Below the pieces are notes generated by a model, which saw only the letters and a program-made list of their open reading frames with translations, was not told the origin of the DNA and ran no database searches. From Botryococcus braunii (Eukaryota; Chlorophyta; Trebouxiophyceae), in contig KV908469.1 of the NCBI GenBank assembly GCA_002005505.1, positions 172,761 through 223,391 of the forward strand: a DNA stretch of 50,631 nt. The letters run 5' to 3'. The position numbers were made by a program, and so were the translations under genes. This document shows positions 1 to 12,000 of the stretch, in pieces (the stretch's first letter is position 1; each line of letters starts with the position of its first letter).

Positions 1-126
1 TAGGACTGCAGTAGGCACCCACCATGTCCGCGACCTGCAATTAGGGAGACAAAAATTTTGGACCTACTTTCCCTTCAGCAGGAAAAACTTGAACTGTGCA
101 TATTATGGGGGAAGGGGGTCTCTTAC

Positions 127-848
127 TTTGATAGTTAACGAGCCAGGACCCGACGTCCTGCAGGCAAGTGGCTGTCAGTACAATGTCTGTGATAACCAGG
201 GTGTGAGTCATACAAGCTGGGTCTGTGTGGGTGCAGAAACCGTTGTGTAAAAATGACCTGTGACTAACCTTGCCTGTTAACTTGAATGAAAAACATGCAC
301 CGGCCAGCGTTTATACACAAGCATATGCATAACTTGCACGCCATTAAAAACTGAATTTCACTACTCTTATTGTTCCCTGTTAAGGGGAACACAAAGCGTA
401 CTCCACTTGCTCTCACGACTTGCACAGTCTTGACAATGGTTTCTCACAATCACTGTGGGGGCCACAGGGAATGAGAAGCGTACCGCACTTGACCTGAATG
501 TGAGTGTTACTTGTGTCGACATGTCGGGTACCAAAACCTGGAACCTCCTCGGTGTATTGTAGAATTGAAGTGTATTCGTCATGGACTCCAAAATGATGGG
601 GGCAAAGGAGTTGTTAATGGAGCTGATGATGGTCTGCCAGGAATTGGATCCTCCGTCGGAGCCCAAACTGTAGGCCACAAGAAAAGGCTTGCCGGCCTGA
701 GCTTGCACTGTGGTTGTCAAGTCGCATTTAGGTCCGGCTCCAATTGAGGCTATTGCTCCACTATATCGTATGTTAAGGCAATTACTTGTCCAGCATATGT
801 CTGCATGCCCCAGCAACCACTTCAAGGGAGATTTGCAACAGTTCCTTG

Positions 849-924
<76 letters not shown>

Positions 925-1022
925 GCGTGAGTTTAAGTGTGACTGAGTGTGTACATGTGTGCTTTCGTGTACTGTGGGACTCTCTCCCTCTCCCCACGCC
1001 CCTCCCTCCCTCCCCCTCCTCC

Positions 1023-1112
<90 letters not shown>

Positions 1113-2185
1113 CCCCCCCTCCCCCCTCTCTCCTTGTCCTTGTACCCATCCCGACCATCTCTATCTATCTATAGATCGAAAGCTATTCGTCTGTATGTGC
1201 CCTTCCCACGTTTGTCCACGCCTTGATTTGCGGCAAACTTGAACCCTAGGAGGTTTGCGTTAGGTTCCTGTTTAGAGCGGAGTGAAGCGCCCGCAGTGGC
1301 CGTCCCAAAAAACGAGCTCGAAAACTCTAATTCTACCCTCAAAAGCTCCCTCCTTCTTCATTCAAACCGCTCCATCCTTAGCTTCCAACAGATTCTGTTC
1401 TCCTATAGGGTACTCGGCTCCTACCAAAATCAGGCTCCAACTTTGAGTTCGCACCATCAAGAGTCCCTGCGTTTTTCCACACTCTGGCCGAAACAAGAGG
1501 ACTAACTTATTGTATCTTCTGTTGGAAGTTTGAGGCTCATCAAGATCTCAATTCAGTTCATGCGGATCACCTGGAAGCCCGGCTGATGTTTGTTTAAGTC
1601 ACCTTGCAAAAGCAAAAATTCACCTGGGTAATCATAGCAGCCTCTTGCGGGGAGTGGAGGTGGTGATGGTGGCGGTGGGGGCCTTGGAGGCGGTGGCAGC
1701 GGACGAGGTGGTGGTGGAGGCGGTCGAGGTGGTGGTGGAGGCGACCGAGGTGGTGGAGGCGGGCGAGGTGGTGGTGGAGGTCCCAGAGGTGGTGGAGGCG
1801 GTCGAGGTGGTGGTGGAGGCGGTTGAAGTGGTGGCGGAGGTGGTGGTGGTGGTGACAGGATTATTTGAACTCTAGACACCTCCAAGTCGGTTGAAGTGGC
1901 AGGAACTTCGGGCGCGTCTGCGGTACTCTGCCCTGGCAGAGAGGTGGGCTCCCCACCTGATGCCTCCCCGACTGGGATAGGATCTTCTCGGACACTTGCA
2001 ACTTCCTTGGCCAAGATACTGTCTGCCGAAGCATATGCATATATTTGTGGGGCAACAGGGTTACTTCCTCCCACGGATGTGACGGCATCTCTTGCCGCAT
2101 CTGCAATAATGGGCAGGGTCTGGGCTGCAACATTGGGAGCAAAGCACATGAGCAGCCACAGCCCTTGTATCAAGAGCTCCTGCAC
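127..2185 (-). CDS. Gene copy 1: hinge, domain and tail exons of a modular proline-rich wall protein (partial)
   Basis: Three exons are visible on the minus strand: 2185-1624 (N-terminal region plus a long proline-rich hinge ending GCYDYP and a GTGAAT donor), 800-484 (domain exon starting ICWTSNC and containing NSWQTIIS, ending TFRSSA before GTACG) and 157-127 (tail exon DVGSWLVNYQ before GTAAGA). The gene leaves the window at base 1. The start is doubtful: the codon that is ATG in copy 2 (21762) is GTG here, an in-frame TGA lies just upstream, and the ATG that works in copy 4 is out of frame because of one extra A. The next in-frame Met (LLMCFAP) would cut away most of the signal peptide. 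It is a secreted matrix protein copy that may be a pseudogene, or may use an unseen upstream exon. Confidence 0.6.
850..1116. repeat. (GT)n and (CT)n microsatellites in intron 1 of copy 1
   Basis: About 72 bases of GT (850-922) and about 80 bases of CT (1027-1108), separated by about 100 bases of unique sequence. On the gene's sense strand they read (GA)n then (CA)n between the hinge and domain exons. The same pair occurs at the same place in copies 2, 3 and 4, so the tracts predate the duplications. Confidence 0.95.
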
Positions 2186-2229
2186 ACATATCCCTTGTCC
2201 TTCTCAGAGCATGCTTCATCCCAGGCATG

Positions 2230-2935
2230 TTTAGACAAATCAAGGAACACGAAGCTCAGATATTCCAGCTGGCATTGCAGCGTATTGCTTCATGCCGCAA
2301 AAACAAGAATCCACGAGGAAGTGCAGAATCATTTTTCACCTCCTTTTTTCACGCTCGAATGCATGTGAATCCTAATAGATTTTGGAAGGATCTCAGTGTG
2401 TAGGGCCTGGAACAGGTCGAAAGATAGGCCAGGGTGAAGTGGTCCGTCCCTGGTAACAAGGACGAGCGTTCCCCAGAGCTCCCGTATCCCACGGCCCTGT
2501 CAAATGAGGCAATTGATCCTGAAAAGATAACCCCTGGACCAAATCATCAGTCATGAAGCTGCGCAGTGGAGCGTCCACATTCCTTCTCTGAACAACGGTT
2601 TAGCCCCTTGCAACATCAGGTGCCCCATCCCCAGAACTCTCCTCAAATGCCGAAAAATGGTTTGTTCTCCTCGGTAACTCGTATACTGGGTGGCAGCCCG
2701 AGAATTGAGTTGGTTCCAGTACAGACGACTCACCACACGGCTGCTCGATCGACTATCCAGAGGGGGAGGGAGCAGCATCTTTTGAATAATACGGGACGAG
2801 GGGAACCTCATAATTTCCACGAAAGAGTATAAGAGTGAAAGGCTACCATAGAGACGAACTGCGCAGAGGTCCACTGACCGCTCTTCACTGTTAACGTTTG
2901 AGAGGAGTCCACCCCAAAACGCAATACAAATCCTC
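2230..2935 (-). other. Conserved upstream block of gene copy 1
   Basis: This block lies directly upstream of the first exon and recurs upstream of copy 2 (20990-21730), copy 4 (48440-49230) and, more diverged, copy 3 (46960-47690). On the gene's sense strand it holds a 107-codon open frame (2874-2551) that is intact in copies 1 and 2 and broken in copy 4. No family is recognised in it. It may be promoter and 5' leader, or an old gene fragment. The conservation follows from duplication and is not proof of coding. Confidence 0.4.
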
Positions 2936-3185
2936 CTAGAGGCTTCTAAAACACATATTGGATCGCGTACTTATGAACTCTGGTGTCAAGGCAGACTTGT
3001 TTATGGGTCGTCGAGTTTTTATCTGTGTGGCACTGACATCCTGCGAGCTGCCGATTTGAAATTCTTTCAGAAACCGTGTGGTACTGCTAACGCTGTACGC
3101 ACGCTTGCATTCAAACGAGGGAACTTGCCCGACCAACATCAGCAGTACGGTTCCGTACGACACCGTTTGTACTGATATGTAAGCC

Positions 3186-3452
3186 GAATGAAACCCTGGG
3201 TGCGGAGGCCATTCCCCCCTCAAAAGCCCTTGCCGCAACCCCGAATGAAACCCTGGGTGCTCACTTCTCACCCTACGAAAACCCTGGCAAAGTTCTGACC
3301 TCAAGTACCGAAACCCCCCCCCCCCTCCCCCAAAACCCTCACAATCTGGTATGAAGATAAGAACTTCACTCGCTCCCATACCATTGGGTGTTGGGGGCCC
3401 CGTGTCCTTCCCCAGCTTGTTATAAAATGGGGATCATCAGGTATACTTCGGA
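3186..3452. repeat. CCCTGGG-rich block, left copy
   Basis: A block recurring at 7822-8078 (inverted) and 48020-48224 (inverted). It contains an 18-base unit with core GAATGAAACCCTGGGTGC twice (3186 and 3247), a poly(C) tract at 3307 and a terminus shared with the 4.1-7.86 kb insertion (3418-3450). No coding frame is recognised. From 3455 to 3761 (poly(A) tract, then unique sequence) I see nothing identifiable. Confidence 0.6.
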
Positions 3453-3761
3453 AATTTGAGGAAAAAAAAAAAAAAAAAAAACAGACAAGGGACAGTAACT
3501 GCAGGGAGTATAGGCATGTACTTGAACGTAGCCGCCTACAGCCTTATCTAGCAATTGCTTGATCGGTGCTTGAGTGCAATACAATGATGTAACGGAACTG
3601 GTTGTGAAAGATGCTGGGCATTTCCAGATGCTAGTCTTGTCCAACAGTTGTGCATGATACTCAGCAGACAGTCGTACGGACTGCAGGTAGAGTAACTTTG
3701 TCTACTGACGACCTGTCTGCCGTGTACAGGATACGCCAATGCCCATAACCTTTCACCACCC

Positions 3762-4096
3762 CATCAAGCAATGCACTTGGTCCGGGAGGCTGTTGAGACA
3801 CTCTGTGGATTAGTGGATTATGCGCTTCGAGATTTGGAGTCTGATGTCTCAGGGCAGGCTTCTGTATGGGGCTTTGAGTTTTCTGTGTGACGCCGGTATC
3901 CTGCGACTCGCGAGGCAGGCTGCGAGCTGCGATTTGAATCCGTCTGAAACCGTACCGTACTGCTGACGTTCCCTCGTTTGAATGCAAGCGTTCGTACAAC
4001 ATTGGAAACGTGTAGAGTACCCACACCATCCGGTACAAGTTACTGGAGACTGGTGTCCGGCCCTGCCAATGGACGTCAATTAGGAAAAGGAAGCTG
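3762..4096. repeat. Spacer block shared by both divergent gene pairs
   Basis: About 330 bases starting CACCCCATCAAGCAATG and ending GAAAAGGAAGCTG. The same block in the same orientation sits between gene copies 3 and 4 at about 47687-48030. It therefore marks the centre of each head-to-head pair, where a shared two-way promoter would be expected. Short open frames cross it on both strands, but none has a recognised family and the reading frame differs between copies. Confidence 0.6.
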
Positions 4097-4337
4097 TATT
4101 CAGTAATGGCGCCAGCCTACTCTAATCCCTTTCCGTGCTTTTACTAGGATGTTTCTGGGACACCCCAAAAATAACCCAGAAAACTTTGGGACTTTTTCAG
4201 TATCCTTCAGTACCTTTCCAGCTCGATCAAGACCTTTCCAGGACAATTAGGAGCTTTCCAGGACGATTCAGACCTTTTCAGGTCAAAACTCGTCCTGCCA
4301 GTGGGCACGGTTAGCATCGATCTACACACATTTAAGA

Positions 4338-4605
4338 CATCCTGCGAAGGGTTGCAATCATCAGCAACACTCACAAAAGGCAGTTGGACAGCCCTATCCG
4401 TTTGACAGGCTTCACACACTGGAGTTCGACAACGTATGAGCTTTGACAATGTATGGGTGTGTTAATGTGACTTACTAAGCTAAGCACAACATGTAGGGAT
4501 AGCTGCGAAGGGTTGCAATCATCAGCAACACTCACAAAAGACACTTGGACAGCCCTATCCGCTTGACGGGCTTCACACACTGGAGTTCGACAACGTATGA
4601 CCTGA
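4338..4605. repeat. Direct repeat pair of about 100 bp
   Basis: Two copies, at about 4340-4440 and 4502-4602, share the core GCGAAGGGTTGCAATCATCA and continue through ACTCACAAAAG to TTCGACAACGTATGA with few differences. The 164-base spacing suggests a small tandem duplication. No gene is seen here. Confidence 0.85.
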
Positions 4606-4975
4606 CCAGTACCCTCTGCCTTCTCCCCTTCAATACCTCAGGAGGTCTGACATCATTGCCTCCTCTGCATTTGCTTGCCTTTGTCACTCTAACTCTACGG
4701 AGAGCTGATCTGCGGCTCCCGTACTATCGTGAATTCGTAGAACCGTACACTTAGCGTTCAGTCCTACCGGTTTCTTCACGAACATGACTCGAACGTATCT
4801 TGGCCCGTGTAAACGACAAGATATATCCACAGAAGCCTCGATCTAGAGGCTCGGAGCCAAACGCACGCTCCGTGAAATGACTAGGAAAAAGATATGAGCT
4901 CCGTGAACACGTTCGGATCTAGATTCGATCACCGAGTTAGTTTCTGACTCAGAAATTGTAATTGCAGTGTAATTT

Positions 4976-5215
4976 TTAGTGGCAGAATTCTGCCAAAATG
5001 GCAGAATCAATTGAATTGAGGAGGTCAGGTGACAGAAATTATGGATTTTCCGAGTGCCGCTTCTGCCATTTGTGGCAGCGTAAAAGAAATGCGGATTGCC
5101 TGATTCCGTCACCGGTGGCAGAGGGGAAATTAAATTGAACACAGCTACATCTGCCACGCTGGCAGAATGAAATGTAATTGGTGTTCGACAAATCTGCCAC
5201 CCTGGCAATCCGAGG
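4976..5215. repeat. Array of short CTGCCA/TGGCAG palindromes, left part
   Basis: Inverted motifs of the form CTGCCA-N-TGGCAG recur about every 43-70 bases, each followed by a relic of GAAATTGAATT and a GACAC-like end. The same units in the same orientation reappear at 7346-7452, on the other side of the transposase-like frame and the CT/GA tracts. They could be protein-binding subterminal repeats or an interrupted satellite array. Confidence 0.65.
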
Positions 5216-5279
5216 AAGCCACCAATTACTCCAGCAGTTCGTCCAGGCCCCTAGGCAGAGGGCAAAGGGCAGAGGGCTC

Positions 5280-5310
5280 TCCCCCCCCCCCTCTCTCTCT
5301 CCCCTCTCTC

Positions 5311-5391
<81 letters not shown>

Positions 5392-5439
5392 CCCCCCTCC
5401 CCCCCCCCCCCCCCCCCCCCCCCCCTCTCTCTCCTCCCC

Positions 5440-5511
<72 letters not shown>

Positions 5512-5543
5512 CCCCCTCCCCCCCCCTCTCTCTCTCTCTCTCT

Positions 5544-5574
<31 letters not shown>

Positions 5575-5639
5575 CTCTCTCTCTCCTCCCCCCCCCCCCC
5601 CCCTCCTCTCTCTCTCTCCTCTCTCTCTCTCTCTCCCCC

Positions 5640-5673
<34 letters not shown>

Positions 5674-5675
5674 AG

Positions 5676-5748
<73 letters not shown>

Positions 5749-5795
5749 TCTCACACACACTCAGTCTCTCTCTCCACCCCCTTCCCTCCCTCCCC
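5280..5795. repeat. Compound (CT)n/(C)n tract, 0.5 kb
   Basis: Nearly pure pyrimidine strand with CT runs broken by poly(C), including over 25 consecutive C at 5400-5425. It produces long artificial Ser-Leu-Pro or Glu-Arg frames that are not genes. Confidence 0.97.
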
Positions 5796-5877
5796 CCTCT
5801 TTTCTTCACACATTTCTGCTGGTCTTTGGAACTTATGAGAAAGGTCCCACCGTCGACAGACTCCACCGTCTCCCATA

Positions 5878-6660
5878 ATGATCAGATTTTGGCTTCTACA
5901 TCTGAGGCCAAGGTTTTATGAAGGTGGCCCAAATGGGCGATCAGACCGTAGAACAAGGGTGTTGCATGTGGTAGGTTCCGTGCCCAAGAACGATTTGTAC
6001 CAAAGGATAGATGAGTGTTTGAGAGCATGTTATACCCTCTTTGCCAGGTCCCCTTCTATGGAGCAGAGGTTCCAAACTTACCAAGATATGTCTGATGTGG
6101 ATAAGCAGATGCTTAGGATTCATGATATAAGGTGGTTATCCATATACCGTGTGCTCGAGAGGTGGTTAGAGCAGTACGATGCTCTGCTGATTTTTTTGGT
6201 AAAAGAAGGGGTAGAATATTTTGCATTGGAGGAAGTAGGGGATATGATGCTTTATGCAGAGGTATTTGTGGGGTCCAGAGCCCTGAAGCCCTTGCTGGAA
6301 AAGTTGCATGTATTGATCAAAGAAATCCAAGGATCCGATTTCTCGTTTGAGGATCTTGGTAAAAGAATTCAGGAGCTTTAAAGGTTAATTAGAACAAATT
6401 ATGATATCGAGAATTTCGAAGAATGATCGTCGCAATTGCTTGGGTGAACAACATCTTAATGACAGTGTGAGGCTTGTCCGAGTATGACATGAGCAAGTTC
6501 CCTTATGAGAAAGCTCTCGATTACTTCTTGACTGCAAAAGACCGTAGAGGTGTCATGGCTGGGCCTTTAGCATCAAAACGGCCTTGGGATGTGGCCTTTC
6601 ACGAGAATGTGCTGGATGTCATCAGGGAAGAAGAGAATGAGTGAAAGAGTGGCTATCACG
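5878..6660 (+). pseudogene. hAT/ZNF862-like transposase fragment
   Basis: A 167-codon frame (5878-6381) contains the motif IHDIRWLSIYRVLERWLEQY. This resembles the RWLS helix typical of hAT-derived transposases and ZNF862-type proteins, followed by alternating hydrophobic segments. After its stop, a second frame (about 6485-6643) with YEKALDYFLTAKD and WDVAFHENVLDVI looks like a continuation after frameshifts. No zinc finger, catalytic DDE residues or C-terminal dimerisation domain can be recognised, so this is a remnant. The family call rests on the RWLS region only. From 6661 to 6955 nothing further is recognised. Confidence 0.45.
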
Positions 6661-6955
6661 AGTCCAGACCAAAACGCTTGTCGCATAGGGTGAATGGTAA
6701 GAGGGAATAGCAATAGATTATAATGTGGTAGTAACCTTACAGGCGTCAAGTAGTTTTATAAGGGTGCCATGGTTTTGTAACACTCAATGCAAAAGGACCG
6801 TATGCGCTTATTACCAACCATGGCCATCTTTAAAATTAAGAGTGAAGCCTATATAGATTCCGCGTTCCTGCATGCTGGATTTATGGTATACGGTTAGAAT
6901 ATATTCCCGGAATCCAGGGGCTCAATTATTCAAGATGACAATGAGAGGGACGGAG

Positions 6956-7196
<241 letters not shown>

Positions 7197-7345
7197 CTCT
7201 GACTCTTTTCATGATGTATCTCATCGTACTGCATGTTGTTTCAATGCAACACCGTATGTTTAACCACAAATTCAAACCGGTAGGCTCTTACTAGACAAAA
7301 GGGGGTGCAAGGCCGTTCAACATGGAAAATTCTTGACTTTGGCAC

Positions 7346-7452
7346 CATTCTGCCACCCCGGCAGAGGGAAATTGAATTCGTGACACTGTTTTCCGCCACC
7401 CTGTGGCGGAGGGAAAATAAATTGTCGACACTAGAATCCGCCAAGTGGCATA
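7346..7452. repeat. Array of short CTGCCA/TGGCAG palindromes, right part
   Basis: Two to three units continuing the array at 4976-5215 in the same orientation: CTGCCACCCCGGCAG, CGCCACCCTGTGGCG and a decayed third. Compensating changes (CGGCAG, TGGCGG) partly keep the inverted symmetry. From 7453 to 7821 I see no identifiable feature. Confidence 0.6.
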
Positions 7453-8253
7453 ACTCTGAATTTCCTTAAATTACACTGTTTCTTAGGCTTTCAACCCACT
7501 CGGAGATGGCGCATTTACGTCTAACGTACTCAAATCTCACGATAGGTGCCGTAACTGCACCCCGGAACTTCTACTGTAAGTCCGTAACACCCTGTACACT
7601 CCAGGATCAAGTCTGCAGGCCCTTTGACTTTATTAACTGCTCATGCGTAGTGTCCCAAATGTCTTTATCAGTCAATACATTTGCACATTTATTCTATACA
7701 CCAAGTAAATCAACAACATATCATGCAGTATACCTGTACGTACACCTTATGCAGCTGTACCTTATTTGGCCTCTTCAAACATGCAAATGAATGTAGGGGA
7801 ATCTCATCAGATGTGTAATGAAAATTTCCCAAGTATACCTGGTGATCCCCATTTTATAACAAGCTGGGGAAGGACACGGGGCCCCCAACACCCAATAGTA
7901 TGGGAGCGAGTGAAGTTTTAATCTTCATACCAGATTGTGAGGGTTTTGGGGGGGTTTCGGTACTTAAGGTCAGAACTTTGCCAGGGTTTTCGTAGGGTGA
8001 GAAGTGAGCACCCAGGGTTTCCTTCGGGGTTGCGGCAAGGGTTTTTGAGGGGGGAATGGCCTCCCAACAGCGGGGGGTTCGGCGACAGCTTCCTTGTGCC
8101 GTCGAGATTATTGACTCTTTCAATGTCATCTATTATCACGTCTATGTTTAGTAGCCCTAAAGGCCCTGCTATTGCCTCAGAAGTTATTGAGGCCGGGACA
8201 AAGCGGACCCGTTTAGAACGATATCGGATCGATCACCACAAGGACCACCACAG

Positions 8254-9025
8254 ATGGAGGGAGAATTAACATTAAAGGATCTTATGAATGCAATAAACAA
8301 TATCAATAATACCTTGGCGCAGCTTCCTGCAATGGTTCGGACAGAATGCGCGAACTTCATGGCCGAGCATCGAGATGATCTAATCGTAGCCGCTACACCA
8401 ACTATCACCAAGAATGTTTTGGAGGCAGTTCAACCGATAATTGACGCACACATAGCTTCTAATCAAGCTACAGTTGAGGAAACCATGAGAACGAGGGATG
8501 AATTACTCTTCAACAAGCTGGCAGCGCTGGAATCCCAAAATGATGCTCTGGAGAAAACCATGAAGTCTCCAAACGCCCTCCTTTTTGGAGTGGAGGAGAG
8601 CATCGGGGAGGCGCAATTAACTGAAGTTAAGCACCTGTTTGGAGCTGTACGCATTGAGGAGACTCGGAGGTTGGGGAAGTTTGACCCGAAGGCGAAGCGT
8701 CCACGACCAGTTCTAATACGTTTTGTCAGTATTGCAGATAAGCATGCCGCATTTAAGAAGTCCAAAGTATTAGCATGCCGCATTTAAGAAGTCCAAAGTA
8801 TTGCGGCAGAACTTCAAGATCACCATGGACGACGACTTGACCACGAAACAACGAGGGGGAAGGGCAGCATTGCTGCCCACTGCATTGGCACTCAGAAATG
8901 AAGGATGGACAACGTTTTGGAGAGGGGACATTCTTTTCAAAGTCAAAGGACAGGGACCACCCATCAAGGTGATCCCTGGGCAACAAGCAAGCACATCTTC
9001 GTCTATCCCCATGAACATCACCTAG
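8254..9025 (+). pseudogene. LINE ORF1 (nucleic-acid-binding protein), frameshifted
   Basis: The ATG at 8254 opens a frame with a helical, coiled-coil-like N-terminal half, then a region resembling the C-terminal RNA-binding part of L1 ORF1p: RPRPVLIRFVSIADKHAAF, later MDDDLTTKQRGGRAALLP and WRGDILFKVKG. The frame breaks at a perfect 31-bp tandem duplication (8741-8802). Reading past one copy restores the frame to the TAG at 9023. Such proteins bind the element's RNA in the ribonucleoprotein needed for transposition. Confidence 0.75.
8741..8802 (+). repeat. Perfect 31-bp tandem duplication in LINE ORF1
   Basis: Two identical adjacent copies, 8741-8771 and 8772-8802, each starting AGCATGCCGCATTTAAG. 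The length is not a multiple of three, so it causes the ORF1 frameshift. Identity of the copies points to a recent event or an assembly artefact. Confidence 0.95.
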
Positions 9026-12000
9026 GAAAATGTTGGCCAAGTCAATTTGTCCATACTATCTTGGAACATCAACGGTTTGTCAGACTCCAAGATTTTGTTT
9101 CATTCATTAGACAGGTTTTTTCAACAATTTGATATAATTTTATTGCAAGAAACAAGATGCACTCATGTAGACCCTAATCTATTGCCAGGGTTTAAAATCT
9201 GTACCACGCCTTTAGAGTTATCATCTAATAAAAGGGGTTACGGACTTATTATTGCTGTGAAAGAAACTACATTGGTTGGGGCCCAGTTTTACTCACATAC
9301 ATCGTCGTCGCTATGGGTGCGTTTACGGTTTTGGGGGATATACATCCTTGTATTCATATTGGCAATATATACATACCGCCCATAGGATCTCCATTGTTAA
9401 GCACGAATGACCTTGATTGGAGGTTTGGGGAGCTGTCTGGAAAGATTAATGAATTAGAGGGGATGTTAGTCATATTTTCATGGGAGGGGACTTTAATGGC
9501 CATGTGGAATATGCCTCATCATCTACAGCACCGGGGCAAGGGACACATGTGGGCCAAAATCGTGTCGGGAAGCTTATGGTGAAGCTGGCGGCAGAGACAA
9601 ACTTGTCAATCTGCACTGGGAAGATAGTGGGGGACTTAGATATGCCAGCAACCTTTAAGGCTACACAACGGTCATCCCCGACGAGGCCGGACCACGTTTT
9701 AGTTTCCAATACACTTTTACCATGCATTCAATCAATGGAAGTGCAATCAGAGGTGAGGGGATCAGACCACTTCCCAATTATTACACACTTGTCTCTAGCT
9801 ATGTCCGGTCCCTCTCATGTACAAGAAGATGGATTTTCTGAGAGAGTTATTCGGGCCATTGATTGGCAAAGGGCATTAAGAATTCCGTATGTTGAAAATT
9901 TAGAACGAGTTCACACAAGATTGAATGAATGCATTCACATGGCTAATGAAGGTAATTTGACACAAGCATTAGATGGTCTTTCAGAAGTGGTGGTGAACGC
10001 TGCTATTGAGGCAGGGATGCCATTACGTATTCGGCGTACGGGACAAGGTAGATTTCGAAAGCCTTTCTTTAATGAAGAATGTCAACGATTAAAAAGGGAA
10101 TGGAGGAAAGCAGGTCGGCAATATGGGTATCAATTTCAAGAGGTGCGGTTACTGGAACGCAAGTATCACTCATATGTGCGTTCTCAGAAACGTGCATGTT
10201 TGCTGACCCAGTTGCAAGAAAGGTTAAATATGTTTCATGTAAACCCCCGTCGGTTTTGGCAGTTGTTCAGGGGGGCACCTGTAGGGCTACCAGTCCCATT
10301 ACTGTCACATGGTGTGTGGGACACATTTATGAAGAATCTAATAGGAGTTGGACCATCGCGTAATATCGTAGACCATACCACATTATCACCGATAGCATAC
10401 CCGCTGGTAAATGATAGAGGAGAAATCTCCAACCAGCCATTTACAATTGTGGAGGTAGAACAAGGCTTGATGAAATTGAAAAATGGGAGAAGTTATGGGT
10501 TCGAAGGATACCCTGCTGAGCTGCTTCAAAAAGCTCAAAGGCCCTTAGAGCCAGACGGCACAATGAATCCACATGTTTTGGCACCTACGTTATTAGCTGT
10601 GTTGAATGGTATGTTCATCTCTGGTAGCATTCCTAGGGGCCCCGGGGCACAACGTTGTGCCCCGGGGCACAACGTGTTAAAAGTAACTCCTGTTTTGAAG
10701 GATAGTGGAAAGAGTGTTTTAGATCCTACAAACTATCGTCCCATAGCTGTACCGGAACCGGCTATGCGTTTATATGCCACCCTTCTCAACGATAGACTTG
10801 TGGAACACCTTGAAAGTCTAAAGTACAGATGTGAAGCACAAGTCGGGTTTCGCCCGGGGTTCTCCACCCTGCACCAGCTCTTTGCACTCCAACATTTTAT
10901 TGATAGGGCAACTCCAGAAAGTCCACTAATATTGTGTAAGTTAGACATTTCTAAAGCATATGATAGGGTCCCTCGAGAGCTTTTATGGGAGTCGTTGCGT
11001 CGTGTGGGGGTTAGTGGTAGAATCTTAGAGGCCATCAAATCACTCTATGAGGATGCGGACATTACACTATCGGTAGGGGGTACTTATGGGGAATTGAAGA
11101 AACCTCGAGCAGGCATCACACAGGGATCACCACTAAGTCCCACTTTATTCGGGGTATTTTCAGATGGGCTGATACGATATATTGAGGCAAGGTGTCCAAA
11201 CATGGGTCCAAAAACTCGAGATGGACGTCACGTACCCATTCTAGGGTACGCAGATGATTTCAAGTTACTGGCCACCACTTGGATGGCAATGCAATGCCTA
11301 TTACAGGCTGTGGCAGAATGGTGTGCCTTGACCCTCATGGAAATACAAGATAGTAAGTGCCTCGCAATGGTGTTTCCTGAGGGTGCCATAGACCTTGCTA
11401 GTCAACCATGCACATATAAGGGGGCACCCTTAAAGGTGGTTCCACAATGTCGCCACCTAGGGATCGTTATTTCTTCAGTGGCAGGTGTGGGTGAAACATT
11501 TGGTCATCTACGAGGGAAGATGTGGGGGGCGTGGTCCTCAATACAACAGCGATATGGAACCTTGATTGTTCGGTCTCAATTGGGATCCTTATTCGGCTAT
11601 TTCTGACATGTGTTGTCCCCACCGCGTCGTACGCATGTGAAATTTGGGGTGTGCACACTTTCCCCAAGCCCTTGTGTGGGACTTCGGTGAAAAACTTGGA
11701 AAATGACTTTATCAGTATGCTGCGCATGATCATTGGGGTCCGGCGCACGGTGAGAACAGACGTCCTTCTTTGTGAGCTAGGCATCCGCCCATTACGACAT
11801 CAATGGTTGAAGCGCATGGCAACGTTTTGGAATTCTCTTTGTGACCTCCCAGAGGATCACATGTATGCAAGTATTCTTAGGGACTCATGCTACTATGGAG
11901 TCACAACACATAGTTCAACTTGGGCAGGGTCGTTCTTGCGTGCCTTGATAAAACTTGGGTACCCCTATCCCGTGGACTGTCATAGTCCTCATGAGGTGGA

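Larger units (their letters stand above)
1..3452. repeat. Left arm of large inverted repeat
   Basis: This stretch is the reverse complement, at roughly 97% by eye, of a right arm now broken into four pieces: 7822-8082, 12627-12688, 20837-23945 and the junctions between them. For example, the first 60 bases match 23885-23945 inverted. The arm carries gene copy 1 and its upstream region. The right arm is interrupted by a LINE and a tyrosine-recombinase retrotransposon that this arm lacks, so this arm preserves the pre-insertion arrangement. It ends near 3452, just before a ~22-base poly(A) tract. Confidence 0.9.

Noticed and set aside
367..1158. One 263-codon frame including microsatellite and domain exon of copy 1
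   Set aside because: The frame reads through an intron with GA and CA tracts; only 484-800 is exon. The homologous frame at 22787-23581 is rejected for the same reason.
1645..1875. Val/Glu/Ala-rich frame (VVVEAVEVV)
   Set aside because: It is the antisense shadow of the polyproline hinge; the same shadow occurs at 22072-22299, 46397-46641 and 49578-49832.
5167..5838. Long Ser/Leu/Pro open frames, and Glu/Arg frames opposite
   Set aside because: They are translations of the (CT)n/(GA)n tract; dinucleotide repeats are open in most frames. The same applies near 6872-7294, 25186-25865, 31908-32585, 35508-35976 and 44579-46000.
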